A stretch of 64,000 nucleotides of DNA, taken from positions 930,001 through 994,000 of the forward strand of contig NC_018335.1 of assembly GCF_000234665.1 (NCBI RefSeq). The letters are read 5' to 3'. The number at the start of each line of letters is the position of its first letter. The first letter of the stretch is position 1. This DNA is from Leishmania mexicana MHOM/GT/2001/U1103. Taxonomy: Eukaryota; Euglenozoa; Kinetoplastea; Trypanosomatida; Trypanosomatidae. The notes under the pieces are model-generated. The model was not told where the DNA came from, did no database searches, and saw nothing but the letters and a program-made list of their open reading frames with translations. The position numbers were made by a program, and so were the translations under genes. Shown in pieces: positions 49,731 through 60,090 of the stretch.

Positions 49731-52508
49731 TCAGATTTCTCTGTTTGCCTGAGCGCGAGCAGCCTTGCTGCCGCTGTTACCGCGGCCGCTGTGCCGCTTC
49801 GGGGCGGCATTTGTGCTGGAGGACGTCGATGATGCGACACTCGAGCAGGAGTTGGAGTCTTGCAAGGGGGTGCGACGGTGACCGCGACCGTGTGGGTTGC
49901 CGTCGCGGTTTCCAGACGTGCGCCAGCCCGATTTGCGGCCGCCGCGCTCGCCTACCGGTGATGCGTGGCCACGGCTCTCGTTTCGGCGGCGCCCTCTATT
50001 GCCTCCACTGTGTTGATTCTGGCTCTGCGTCTGTGCCTGGAGTTGGCCTCGCAGCCCGTTCGCCTGAAGAAGCTCCTGCTGCAGCTGCAGCTGCGCCGCG
50101 GCTGCCTTGCTCTTCTTCGCGGAGCGCCTCAAGACGTCCGGCTTTGACATGAGGGCTGGGTTGGGTCCTGTCGAAAGACTCATCGGCGCAGCGCCGTATC
50201 CGCCACCGGGAGGCGCGGGTTTCGGAGGTATTGACGGCGTGCCGAGTCTAACAGCGGTTGCCACCTTCGTTGTCAAGTTGACCGAGGCCCCCGACGTAGA
50301 AGGGCGCGACGACGGGGATGTCCGGCCGCTGAGGGTGCTTGCGTTGTTGACGCTCGCGCCAGCCGCAGCAGTGGCGACCCCGTCTGCCTTGTCCTTTTTT
50401 CTGCGAAACAGGCCGCCAAAGAGGCCTCTGCTCTTGCTGGAAGGCGCGACAGCGGAACTAGGGTCAACGCTGGGGTTGTGGTTGCCGTTGCCCTGCTGCG
50501 GAGGGATGTGGACATTCACGGTGCCGCTACCCGGTGCGGGATGCCGTGAGCGTCCCGGCGTGCGATCGCGACGGCGCTGCCCCGCCGCTTCAGTGTGGCT
50601 GCTCGCCGCGCATTGCTGCACCCCGGTCGCCGCATCTCGCGGCGCGACAGCGGCGCCACAGGGCCTCATGGATGCATCGTAGGGCGCCCTCTGCGACATG
50701 GTGAGCGGCAGCATCATGGACGCCTCCTGGCCCGGTGCTCCAGCTTTACCAGGTGTAGCCGAGTCGGCCTCAGCGGCGGCGGATTTGCCGCGCCGGAAAA
50801 ACCTCAGAATGCCGCCGTCCCCCTTCTTCTTGGGAGCTTCGGCGACGCTGGCGTTGTTGTGCGTTGGCGGGGAAGAGGCGCTGCTGACAGGATCCCCTGC
50901 CTTTGGACGTAATCGCGAGGACGATGAGGCTGAGCGTGGCGGTCGGCGGCCGCCGCGGCGGCCTCGGCGATCTCTGCGACGCCGGCGGTGGCGGTCGCGT
51001 GACGATGCCGAGGCGGGGCGCGAGGCAGACTCGGCGTGAGTGGACACGGAGGACGAGTACGACGACGACCCTTGTCTCAACACCGCGTCGGAGCTGCCGC
51101 CAGAACTTGACGAAGAGGCGGAAGGGGTGCGGCGGTGGCTTCGGTGGCGTCGGTGGCCCTTTGATGTGCTCGTCGGTGGTACCGCAGGCGGCGGTGACGG
51201 CGCCGCCGTTGAGATGGGCGGTGGGCTTCGGGCACCTCTGTGAGCTGGTGGCGCAGCAGACAGCATTGCCGGTGGTGGCGGGGGCGCGACCACCAGCGCG
51301 CTGGCCACTGTTACGGGCTGAAGCACTGGAACAACGAGGGTACTGACAGGCGTTGGCCCCACAGACGGCACCGCCGCTCCCGCTGATGTCGAAGCATTGG
51401 CGGCAGTGCTCTTGGGGGGGCTGCCCCAGCGCTGACCAGATCGATGGTTCGATCGGTGGTGGCGCGAGGTGTCGGCAAGGCCACCGGCAAGGCGTGCAGA
51501 GGCGGACTCGGGCTCATTCACGTCGCTGCGGGAGTTGTCGTGCTGACCGCGCAGTTCGCCGCGGTGGCGGTGGCGGCGTCGGTGCGGCTCCTTCGTGTCC
51601 TCACCGACTCGCAGTTCTGGTGGCGAGCGTGGCGAGGCGGTTCGGCGCCTCTCCCCGCCGCTATCGCCGTGATGACGCCGGCGTCGTCGCCGGCCACCAC
51701 CGTCACCGCCGTCATCATCATGAGCAGCGCCCCAAGCTGCAGCCGGAGCAGCGGGTGCAATATGTGAGTTGGGACCGTTAGAGCAGTGCGGAAACTCCTC
51801 TCCAAACGTCGCTGTCGCCACCTGCGACGGCGCACGGCTGTAGTTGGTGCCCCTAGGTGGTGGGTCATCGCGATGGCGACGCCGCTCGCTATAGATGCCG
51901 CCACCGTCGTGCCTACCGGAGGAAGATGGCTGCGCTGCCGAGGCAGGGGTTGCCGTCGCCTCGCCGTCGCCGCGGCGATGTCGACCGCTGCGAGGGCTCT
52001 CACGTCCCTTTCCATGTGGAGACGCAGAGGTGGACGCGTTTTGCGGGTCATAGGAAGGGCTAGAGGGGGCGGCGCTGTGCTGCTGAGTCGCGAGTGCGAG
52101 CGCAGTAGTGCTGAATGTGGTAGCCTGACACGGCGGCGGCAGCGGCACTTGACCCGGCATCACTCCTGCAGCTTGTGGTTTCTGAAAGGCGTACTGCTTG
52201 ACGGCCGCGTAGGGGGGGTAGTAGTACCCCGCAGCGGGCCGAGGTACGGCATAGCTGCCCGGGTAAGGGACACCAAGACACGCTGCAGCAGCCGTATTTG
52301 GCGAAGTCGCGCTCGCCGCGGCTGGAGAGAGTGGCCGAGCTGGCATGCCATTCATAGCGCCGACAAAGACACAACGATTCGCACCATCACCGTAAGCTGC
52401 CAGATGCATGGCAGAGTTGTAGGGAGCGCCGCTGGCGAACATCATCTGCTGCTGCTGGGGATCGGCTGACCCAGCAGCGCTGTTGGAGAAGCGGTTGGCC
52501 GCAAACAT
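49731..52508 (-). CDS. Disordered Arg/Ser/Gly-rich protein with RGG-like tail
   Basis: A 925-aa protein that is low complexity throughout. The first ~170 residues are Tyr/Pro/Ala/Gln-rich (YYYPPYAAVKQYAFQ). The middle is rich in Arg, His, Ser and Asp, with blocks such as RRRRRRHHGD and SRDRHRRRRRDRRGRRGG. Two similar basic-aromatic modules recur (GILRFFRRGKS and GLFGGLFRRKKDK). A Gln-rich patch (QLQLQQELLQ) precedes an Arg/Gly tail (GGNRGRRRNESRG, GERGGRKSGWR). RGG-like, Tyr/Pro-rich and poly-Arg sequence is typical of RNA-binding, condensate-forming proteins, but no folded RNA-binding domain is seen. The start is the first ATG, at 52508; the 50-codon extension upstream begins at a TTG. The function is unknown and the RNA link is inference. 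Confidence 0.62.
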   Translation of the reverse strand: MFAANRFSNSAAGSADPQQQQMMFASGAPYNSAMHLAAYGDGANRCVFVGAMNGMPARPLSPAAASATSPNTAAAACLGVPYPGSYAVPRPAAGYYYPPYAAVKQYAFQKPQAAGVMPGQVPLPPPCQATTFSTTALALATQQHSAAPSSPSYDPQNASTSASPHGKGRESPRSGRHRRGDGEATATPASAAQPSSSGRHDGGGIYSERRRHRDDPPPRGTNYSRAPSQVATATFGEEFPHCSNGPNSHIAPAAPAAAWGAAHDDDGGDGGGRRRRRRHHGDSGGERRRTASPRSPPELRVGEDTKEPHRRRHRHRGELRGQHDNSRSDVNEPESASARLAGGLADTSRHHRSNHRSGQRWGSPPKSTAANASTSAGAAVPSVGPTPVSTLVVPVLQPVTVASALVVAPPPPPAMLSAAPPAHRGARSPPPISTAAPSPPPAVPPTSTSKGHRRHRSHRRTPSASSSSSGGSSDAVLRQGSSSYSSSVSTHAESASRPASASSRDRHRRRRRDRRGRRGGRRPPRSASSSSRLRPKAGDPVSSASSPPTHNNASVAEAPKKKGDGGILRFFRRGKSAAAEADSATPGKAGAPGQEASMMLPLTMSQRAPYDASMRPCGAAVAPRDAATGVQQCAASSHTEAAGQRRRDRTPGRSRHPAPGSGTVNVHIPPQQGNGNHNPSVDPSSAVAPSSKSRGLFGGLFRRKKDKADGVATAAAGASVNNASTLSGRTSPSSRPSTSGASVNLTTKVATAVRLGTPSIPPKPAPPGGGYGAAPMSLSTGPNPALMSKPDVLRRSAKKSKAAAAQLQLQQELLQANGLRGQLQAQTQSQNQHSGGNRGRRRNESRGHASPVGERGGRKSGWRTSGNRDGNPHGRGHRRTPLQDSNSCSSVASSTSSSTNAAPKRHSGRGNSGSKAARAQANREI

Positions 52509-53110
52509 GAGCCCCGTGTGCTGTGATGTTGTCTCTGTGGATGAGTAATACGCCTGTGTCACAGCGTGATCCTCTATGTGGGTGTGCGTGCCGTATGCTG
52601 GGCCCGATCCGGCGAGCCTGGAGCCAACCAGGTAGAGAGAAGGAGGGCAATCACGCAAGAGCTAGGCAAACAGCAAGAAATGTCAAACCATGAATTTATC
52701 GTCGTCCGCCGGAGAGACGGCAGACGCGACAACGTGCCACGTTGGTGGCAGGGAGGGAGGACGGAGGGGATGAGAAGAGAACGAAGACCACCACACAGCG
52801 TGCAAGATAAAAGGAGAAAGACGTGTATGCGCTGCCGTGCGAGGATGACAGAAGAGAGAAGCGAGCACGTGCGGAGGGGGAGGTAACGAAAGCGAAGGCT
52901 GGGGAGGCACGCCGCCGTCCAACACGGAGGAGGGAAGAACAAAAAGTAGCCAATACACCGAGGGTGGGTGGGTGCGGGGAAGGTGGGGTGGGATGGGGTG
53001 ATGGTAGAATAGTTGAGAGAGAGAAACCGAAGAAAGCAAAGAAAAAAATGAAGTCGAGCAATCGGCGACCAGGTGTGCAAGCGCCAGCGATAACTCGACG
53101 CTGAACAGAG

Positions 53111-53160
53111 CACACAGACACACACAGACACACACAGATACACACACAGAGAGACACAGA
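53111..53160. repeat. CA-rich interrupted repeat
   Basis: Blocks of CA interrupted by GA, such as repeated CACACAGA units. Confidence 0.9.
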
Positions 53161-53444
53161 GAGATGGCAACGACAGCGAAAACAGTAAAGCAGTGGCACA
53201 CACACAAAGTGCGTGTGCAACCGCCAAAACAACGACAGGGATCAAGACCGTGAAGGCAAAGGGTAGGAAAAACAAAAAGAAAGAAAAACTATCGCCCCTT
53301 CCCACGTCCACGCGTAGGAAGACGTGGATGGCTGCGGAAACGACCAGAGGAGGGGAGGGGATGTGTGAGGAACAGAGCGAGACGGACAGGGGCGAGGGAC
53401 TGTGCAGACACACGCGAAAAGAGTCGCTCCAGCGTGAACGCAGA

Positions 53445-53482
53445 GACACACACGCACACACGCACACACACGCACACACACC
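53445..53482. repeat. CA-rich repeat
   Basis: Repeated CACG and CACA units, upstream of the disordered-protein gene. Confidence 0.9.
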
Positions 53483-55054
53483 GCCAAAATGCGCTGAAAA
53501 GTCACACGTGTTCAGCGTCTCTCTTTTTTTTGGTTACGTTTCTCGCTAGCGTTTGGGGGCGTCAGGGATGGCGATGGTGAAGCAGCCGGCGGACTGCGTG
53601 TGGGTGTAGGTATGTCAGTGTGTCGGTGTGTGTGGCGACCGTTTCCACGATGTCTCTCATCCAGCTGTACACGACGGAAGAAAGATGAAAGGGGAGGGGC
53701 CAAGTAAGTACCCTTGTCGAGCGGCGGTCAGCGCCGTAATCGCCTGCAGAGAAAGCAACTAGAGATAAAAGAGGCGGCTTGGTATGGCAACGAGAGAAGC
53801 CGCGACAGCGTAACAAAACAAAAGCTGCTGCAGTGACGCCGGTGCGGGGTGCCGAGGACGAGGACGCCCAAAAAGTACGTCCAAAGAAACCAGGAAAGAT
53901 GGCAAACCAAAACAAGACCCGTGTGAACAGACGACGCCCCCGGAGCGGAGGGGCGGAGGAGGGCTAAGTATATAAGGCTTTTGTGTATGCAGAGGTGTCG
54001 TTCGCGGCTAGGAAGGGAGGAAAAGGGGCAGGGGGGAAGGAGTACGTGACTGTATCCCTGATGGTGCGCAGAGAAAGAGAGGGTGGGCAAATCTCTGTCC
54101 CACTCGCAAGCTCGCAGCTTCCCGCCGTTTTCGATTCGCTGCTCTTCTTTCGTACCCCTCTGCCTCCAGTGCATGCAGAGTAGAAAGGAGAGAAAGTCTG
54201 CCGAGGGACAGAGCAGCGGATGCGCAGGTAGAAGAGACCGGACATGCATGTGTTTGGGGGTGGGTGGGGGTGTGTGCCATGCCGTGCGTGTCAGCCCGCG
54301 TACACGTGTGTGAGTATCATCAGCAACAATAGCGAGGTGGCGAAAAGGATGGTGTCACCGCAGAAGAAGAAGCAGAGGAGGACAAACAGAAAATATTGAG
54401 AGACAAGCGAGAGGCTCAGCTGCCAAGCGCCGCGATAGGGAGTGAGGGGAGCGAGCGAAGCTCCAACATGTTGTTTGCGCCGCCCCTACCCGACGATGCA
54501 CATGCAACAAAAAACGAGTTCTGTTGCGCTACAACAGCGTGACAAGGACGACGCCATTCACGCGTACAGCGCGCGTCTGCAGCATCTTTCCCCCTCCCCT
54601 CCCTCTCGTGCTCACCACGACGACCTACACACCCAACCCGAGACGGTGAGCGGGGCGGTGGCGAGAGGGAGAGAGAAAGGGAGAAGCAAGGAAGGAAGCA
54701 GACAATCCTTTCCAAGCCTAACCAATATTCCTCACGTCTCTCCGTGGCCAAATTGGTGTCTTGTCAAGCTCTGTCCCGTCGTCGGTAGCCCACCTCCCCC
54801 CCACCACACACACATGCATACACACGCGCATCGATGCATGCGAAGATGGATCAGGTGGCCCGATATTCTCTACGGCTAAAGCGCGATGACGTTGTGGGCA
54901 GAGCAGCGAGGCAAGAAGACGCGTGAGAGAGCAAGTCTGCAGCCGTATAAAATAACAGGGAAGCACGTGCACATCTAGGTATATCTATGAGGCCCCAACA
55001 CGGGTTTGGGCCTGTGTTCCACCGTGTCCGTTTTCGCAGCCCTACAACATGAGT

Positions 55055-55590
55055 CACACGCCACTCAGCCTTCCCCCCCCACGCGCCGGCCCGGCCCTGT
55101 CACAGGCCCCATCGCATGGTGCGCCGACTCCGTCATCTGAGAACGGTCTCTGCCTCAAACGCTGCCCACCCACCCACACCGCCCCGCAGGTCGCCACACA
55201 GCCGCTCCCATCGTGCAACTCGCTACCCGGTGCGTCCCTCGGGGCAGTGCAGGCTCCCCGCACACCAGCAGCCAGTGCGAGGGCCGGGGGTGGCACACCC
55301 TTCAGTTAGGCGGACCCTTTCCCCATTATACGGATGGCACAAGCGTGTTTGCGGTCGCAGGTCAGCCTGGCGAGACGCCATCCAGACCCTGGCCCCCGAC
55401 ATCCGTAGGAATACATTGCTCTCCGCTCCTCACGCCGTGGGGACGTGACGCTGGCATCACCAGAAGTGGGGTTCGGCATGCGGCAGGGATAGGGCGGCGG
55501 CTCAGCCTCCCAAGACAGAGAGAGTGGGGCGCACTGGACCCTGAGCCGCCACGCACTGAGGTGTCCCCCGCACCCTCGTCATCAGAGGTA
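55055..55590 (+). mobile_element. SIDER-like degenerate retroposon, copy C (diverged)
   Basis: Aligns along its whole length with copies A and B. It shares short blocks such as GTCACAGG near its left end, CTGCCTCAAACGCT, CACACCAGCAG, GGCACAAGCGTG and CATCACCAGAAGTGGGG, in the same order and spacing, but with many substitutions (about 70% similarity by eye). An A-rich stretch follows the right end (about 55595-55620), again consistent with a retroposon 3' tail. It is antisense to transcription and sits about 355 nt after the stop codon of the CNB-domain gene. Confidence 0.7.
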
Positions 55591-55945
55591 CATCAAGGGA
55601 AGAAAGAAAAGATCAACGAGAGGCCAGTGGCAAAGACGTGGAGAAGAGGCGATGAGTCGCCGTGAGGTGCATCGCAGCGCACCACACACGGACGCAAGCG
55701 CAGTGCTGACCAAGTCAAAGCGAGCAAGCAAAACGAGAAGGAGCAAGAGAGGGGTAAGGGCGAACGATCCCCACAATGCACGAACGTGCACACGCGCACA
55801 CAGAGGGCGGGGCAGAAAAGACAGCAGACAACAGACCACACACGCACAGGCAGGGGAGAGAGGGGGGTTCCGTGGTGGCGTCAACGTCGACCGGCACAGC
55901 GAAGCACATACGCTCTGGCGAACGCGCAGCGAGGGGCGAGCCCTT

Positions 55946-58822
55946 TTATGTGGCATCTGCCAACTGCACTCTAAGATTGCCTCGGCTGATGCTTCCCGTC
56001 TCGAGCACCCCTGTCGCGCTGCTGGGGCGGCGACTACGCAGATGAAGGGAGTCTTCTAGTCGTGTGGCGCTGCGCTGCAGCTCGTTGGCCACAGCAGCCG
56101 CCTTCACCGAATTCACTGACGACAACGTCGCTCGGCGGCCCCCAGCGCTGCCGGCGCGCGCGGTTGCCTCCATCACGGACTGGCGGCGATCAAAGGGAAA
56201 GTCGCCCTCGCGCCACACCGGGAAGAGCACAGCCTTCTCATTCGCCACGACGACGGGGTGCACGTTGGGCACTGCCTGCTCCATCCACAGCGAGCTAGGC
56301 ATTGGATGGAGGAGCGGTTGGTAGTCAAGCACCTTCAGCCGCTCCTGCGCTGCGAGCGGCTGCAACACCTGTAGTGTCGCCGCCTGCATGTCGTGCAGAA
56401 TACCATGGGCGTTCAGCAGCTGCACGAACGCGTTTCGACGCAGCTCCCACACCTCGACAACGTCGTCAAGCGCAACGATGCTGCGGGTCCAGCGATGCCG
56501 TCGCACACACGTGTACCCGACAATGTGGCCAGAGGGAATCGGGCAGACCGCCGCCGGCGATGCGCTGGCGATGTCTGCGCTGCCGAGCGCCTCAGGCCGC
56601 ATCTCCTCATGCAGCAGAGCCGCGTCTATGACGATCCCAGCGCGGCCTTCAAAGAATAAGAGAAGTCGATTGCACTCCTCCCCGCTGGTCGCGATGACGT
56701 CACCCTTGTTGTACCGAACGCACTGCCACTGCTGAGTGCACGCATGGTGGAAGTCGCTCGTGGCACCCGGAAGCAAGCTGACGAGCGGCAGCTGCTCCAT
56801 CACCCTCAGCAACGCGGACGACACACGACCGCCTGTCAGTGGCAAGACACCGGAGCCCCCTACACCCCCGCCAGCGCGGTCTCCCGTGACGCCCGGGTTG
56901 GATGCCTCTTCAAAGATGGTGACGCGCCGCGACATTGCTGGACTGTGGTGGCCACCACCGCCTCCACGAAGCGCCCTGCCACTTGGCGGGTGGAAAGGGC
57001 TGAAGCTGACCTCCGCCGGGCCCTTTCCTCTAGAGACGCTAGTGCCGCCACCACCGACTCCCCTGTGCGCGCCGGCCGCCATCAGAGCCAGCATCCCTTC
57101 CGCGGGCACCACGCCGTGCACGCCAGGCAGGTTCGCACCGACGAGACGCGGGCCGAACAAGGCGCCGGTCCACTCCTTTTCGCGGATGTACGAAAGCTCC
57201 TGGGCACTGTGGTAGATGGGGCCGTGCACGTCCGGTTCCTGCTTCATCAGCTGGATGAGAACCTGAAAGGGGAGAAGGTACATGTCAACGTGCGTGACAG
57301 CGGTGTAGCGGTCGCCTACAGAGTCGCCAAAGATGCAGCTCGTCTCCCCGTAGGTGTGCCCCTCCACAAGCAGAGAGCGATTCCTGGGAAGCTCTAGGGA
57401 AAAGTTCGTGTGTGGCGCCGCCGTCAGCGCCGCTGCGTGAGGAGACGCTAGCTCCGAGTTCTTGATATGTGTGCCTCCGTCGTTTTCCGGCACGGTTGCC
57501 TCGCGCTGCATCTGCACCACGCCGCGCCGGATAAAAAAGATGTGCGTCGGTTGCTCCTCCTCGCCACACTCCATGCCGGCGGCGTAGACTCGTGGTATGA
57601 CCAGGTCTCGGATGTGCTCCAGCTGCTCCGTACGCAGCCGCGTCAGCAGTGGACATATCCGCAGCCGGGCACGGGTTAGAGGTGCAAAGTAGGGCAGCAG
57701 TCTTTCGCGCATCTGCAGGGCCTCGACAAGCAGGCGTCGCTGCCCGACTGCCGTCGCGCACTCGCTCACCATGTGGGAGTACACGACCTTGGGGATCCGG
57801 ACAATGACCGCCATCGGAGAGGACACAGAGAGGGCGGCACAGTAAGGAAAGCCACCAACGCACGCCAGCTCACCAAGCACCTGCGGCGCTGTTAGAAACT
57901 CCGTGTCCACCTCAGCGGGGACCGGTGCGGAGGGATGCGCCTGCAACACGCTGCTGCTCGACATCGCCGGTGCACCCGCGGCACCGTCCATACCTAATGC
58001 GCTGACCGCGCGCTCTTGTCCAAAGTCGGTCAGTGAACAAGAAGAAATGACTGACGTCGGTGGAAGCGCGATACCGCTGCCCACGGTGCCACCGTGACTG
58101 CTTGTGCTGCGAAGCATTGCAGTCGAAACTCGTCGCGTCGTCCCAGGTCGACCGGCGTCACTGGTGACGCCGCTGCCCCTCCGCGAGAATCCATGGCCTG
58201 CCACCGCGGAGGCGCGCCGGCTGCCCACCAGCGACGCGACAGTGCCAACGTTGGAGGTGCCGACCGTTGAGGCGGTCGCGTTTGCCATTGCCACGGCGGT
58301 GCCACGCCGCTCGACGGAACCGCCGACCAACACCAGCACCTCACTGGCCGGCTCCCACTCCCACTCCAGGACCTCCTTCCGAAGATGCACCGCGACCTGA
58401 ACGTAGCTGGAGTTGAGTATGTCGAGCACCCTATCACGTATCTGCGCCCCTGTTGCCGCGTCCACCGGCGGGACCGCCATGGCAGTTGACTGCGCCTCAG
58501 TCGCGCCGCCAAGCATGGCAGAGCGGCCGCCATCAGCGATGGTGTACAAGTCGCGCGTCACCGCCCCAAGGTACGATTTGTGCTGCAGCGCACTGAGTGC
58601 TACCGCCTCCACCTCCTCTGAGGACGCGTGGCTCGACAGGAGCTGGTACGTGAGCGCCAGCCGAACCTTGCGAAGGCGGTATCGACGCAAGATGGGCACA
58701 AAGAGGCGTTGCAACACCTGCAATGCGACAGCGCGCAGCTGCTCCTGCACGGCGGTCGGTAGGCGGCCCGCCATCATTTGCTGCCCGCTTGGCAGCTTCG
58801 GAATCAGGGAAGACACGGGCAT
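55946..58822 (-). CDS. Protein with three cyclic-nucleotide-binding-like domains
   Basis: A 958-aa protein. CNB fold 1 is split: its first half is near residues 150-175 (WEWEPASEVLVLVGGSVERRG) and its second near 317-345 (LGELACVGGFPYCAALSVSS), with a Ser/Thr-rich insertion of ~140 residues between. CNB 2 spans about 400-530, with HIFFIRRGVVQMQRE and the phosphate-binding-cassette-like YGETSCIFGDSVGDRYTAVT; it keeps GE and a downstream R and looks the most able to bind ligand. CNB 3 spans about 677-810 (VIATSGEECNRLLLFFEGRA, then VGYTCVRRHRWTRSIVAL). There are no membrane segments and no kinase domain. Trypanosomatid PKA is unusual in not responding to cAMP, and CNB-repeat proteins such as CARP1 act in cAMP response, so CARP1 should be the first comparison. 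The ATG at 58822 is used. Confidence 0.8.
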   Translation of the reverse strand: MPVSSLIPKLPSGQQMMAGRLPTAVQEQLRAVALQVLQRLFVPILRRYRLRKVRLALTYQLLSSHASSEEVEAVALSALQHKSYLGAVTRDLYTIADGGRSAMLGGATEAQSTAMAVPPVDAATGAQIRDRVLDILNSSYVQVAVHLRKEVLEWEWEPASEVLVLVGGSVERRGTAVAMANATASTVGTSNVGTVASLVGSRRASAVAGHGFSRRGSGVTSDAGRPGTTRRVSTAMLRSTSSHGGTVGSGIALPPTSVISSCSLTDFGQERAVSALGMDGAAGAPAMSSSSVLQAHPSAPVPAEVDTEFLTAPQVLGELACVGGFPYCAALSVSSPMAVIVRIPKVVYSHMVSECATAVGQRRLLVEALQMRERLLPYFAPLTRARLRICPLLTRLRTEQLEHIRDLVIPRVYAAGMECGEEEQPTHIFFIRRGVVQMQREATVPENDGGTHIKNSELASPHAAALTAAPHTNFSLELPRNRSLLVEGHTYGETSCIFGDSVGDRYTAVTHVDMYLLPFQVLIQLMKQEPDVHGPIYHSAQELSYIREKEWTGALFGPRLVGANLPGVHGVVPAEGMLALMAAGAHRGVGGGGTSVSRGKGPAEVSFSPFHPPSGRALRGGGGGHHSPAMSRRVTIFEEASNPGVTGDRAGGGVGGSGVLPLTGGRVSSALLRVMEQLPLVSLLPGATSDFHHACTQQWQCVRYNKGDVIATSGEECNRLLLFFEGRAGIVIDAALLHEEMRPEALGSADIASASPAAVCPIPSGHIVGYTCVRRHRWTRSIVALDDVVEVWELRRNAFVQLLNAHGILHDMQAATLQVLQPLAAQERLKVLDYQPLLHPMPSSLWMEQAVPNVHPVVVANEKAVLFPVWREGDFPFDRRQSVMEATARAGSAGGRRATLSSVNSVKAAAVANELQRSATRLEDSLHLRSRRPSSATGVLETGSISRGNLRVQLADAT

Positions 58823-60090
58823 AAGAGGGAGATGGGGTTAAGATGCCGTTCTTTCGAATGGGAAAAGGGATGCACACGGTGGCGGCACAACGGCCCGTGT
58901 CTCTCTCCTGTTTCTTGGATGTGGTGGCTTCACTTTTCTTCCTCTGCGCGCGTGCGGACACGCAGCGGCGAGTGCGACGTTCGGCAAGAAAGAGAGGGAA
59001 GAGCGCCAGGAAAATGAAGGAGGGGCGATGTGTGACAGGCGCACCTTGACGGTGCAGGTGCTGCTGCGAGACCTTCCGCATCGGCAGGGGGAAGAAGGGA
59101 AATATATAAGGCGAAAGAAACACAGTGGCGGGTGTAGGGACGGAGGAGCAACGGCCACGTGAGAGCGCCCGCGCTCGGTCGACTAGACCTACGCGAGACG
59201 GAGCGGGACAGAAGGAGTCCCGCACCTTGGCCAAACGTAACGAATGGGAAAATGCGTACGTGCGCGTGATACACGGAGCTCCGCTGCAGCAGCGGCAGCG
59301 GCAGCACACAAGCGCAAGTTGAACGTGCCCGTCGCACGAGAGGGACTCCCTTGGTTTTTCGTTGTTTGTTCGCTTCCACAGCATCGTATCCGCATGGCTT
59401 GCGCGGTGTACGTCGGAGGGGTGGGTGTGAAGGTGGCAGTGGAAAGCGTGGAGGAGACGGGTAGCGGCGTTGACGCTTGTTGACGGCACACATCGGGCTC
59501 ACATGCCGAAGGCGAAAAACGCACACACAAAGGAACAACAGGAGAAAAGCCGCGCCGAGCTGGAGGTGCGTGCGCGCGTGGGCACCGGTGAGATGCGATT
59601 CGAAAAAGGAAGGGCACCACCGTCAATGGTGTTGCAGAGAGAGCAACAGGGAGAGAGGCGGCTCCGCGCGGCTCGATATGCCGTACGAAGCAATGCGGGG
59701 AAGAGAGGGGAGGAGAGGGGGAGGGGGAAAGCCACACCGGAGAGCACCCGATCGATCCACGCCAGCCACAGAGCTGCAGTACCCGGGGAGAGAGGGTTGC
59801 GGAGAACTGGCAGACGGGTGGCAGTGGTGACACAAACAAAGCGAAAGAGGGAGGGAGGGGGAGAGAGAGGCAGAAAGGCAAGATACTAAGGGAGAGCCAG
59901 GCCATCAACAACCCTTCGATGGGCCACGCTGGCATACAGACGGGTAAGCACCCTCCCCTCCCTCCCCTCTTCTCTTGCTCTCCCCCTCTCACAGGAAGTA
60001 ATACCTCGCCCGGTCGACTCCCTTGCCCCAGCCCCTCCGATCTCGCTCGCGCTCTCCCCTCGGGTATCATACCTCCCCACCTGCAACATT
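58823..60090. other. Spacer upstream of the CNB-domain gene
   Basis: 1.27 kb with purine tracts at 58984-59026 and about 59690-59735 and 59840-59880. Two overlapping minus-strand open frames (58533-59489 and 59189-60070) are rejected as low-complexity, spacer-like translations. Confidence 0.7.
58984..59026 (-). promoter_or_regulatory. Polypyrimidine tract upstream of CNB gene
   Basis: A purine-rich stretch on the plus strand about 160-200 nt upstream of the CNB-domain gene's ATG, C/T-rich on the coding strand. A candidate spliced-leader signal. Confidence 0.45.

Larger units (their letters stand above)
52509..55945. other. Long spacer (3.4 kb) with SIDER copy C
   Basis: The second-longest gene-free interval. 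It holds SIDER copy C (55055-55590), CA-rich patches (53111-53160 and 53445-53482), purine runs (about 52740-52790, 53030-53050 and 54655-54705) and nothing coding that I can support. Minus-strand open frames (for example 52574-53479) are Cys/Val/Ser/Leu low complexity. A regulated long UTR or an unrecognised non-coding RNA is possible. Confidence 0.6.

Noticed and set aside
52574..53479. Minus-strand open frame of 301 codons
   Set aside because: Cys/Val/Ser/Leu low complexity from CA-rich and purine-rich spacer; no domain.
58533..60070. Two long minus-strand frames upstream of and overlapping the CNB gene
   Set aside because: Low-complexity spacer translations; the first overlaps the real CNB gene in another frame.
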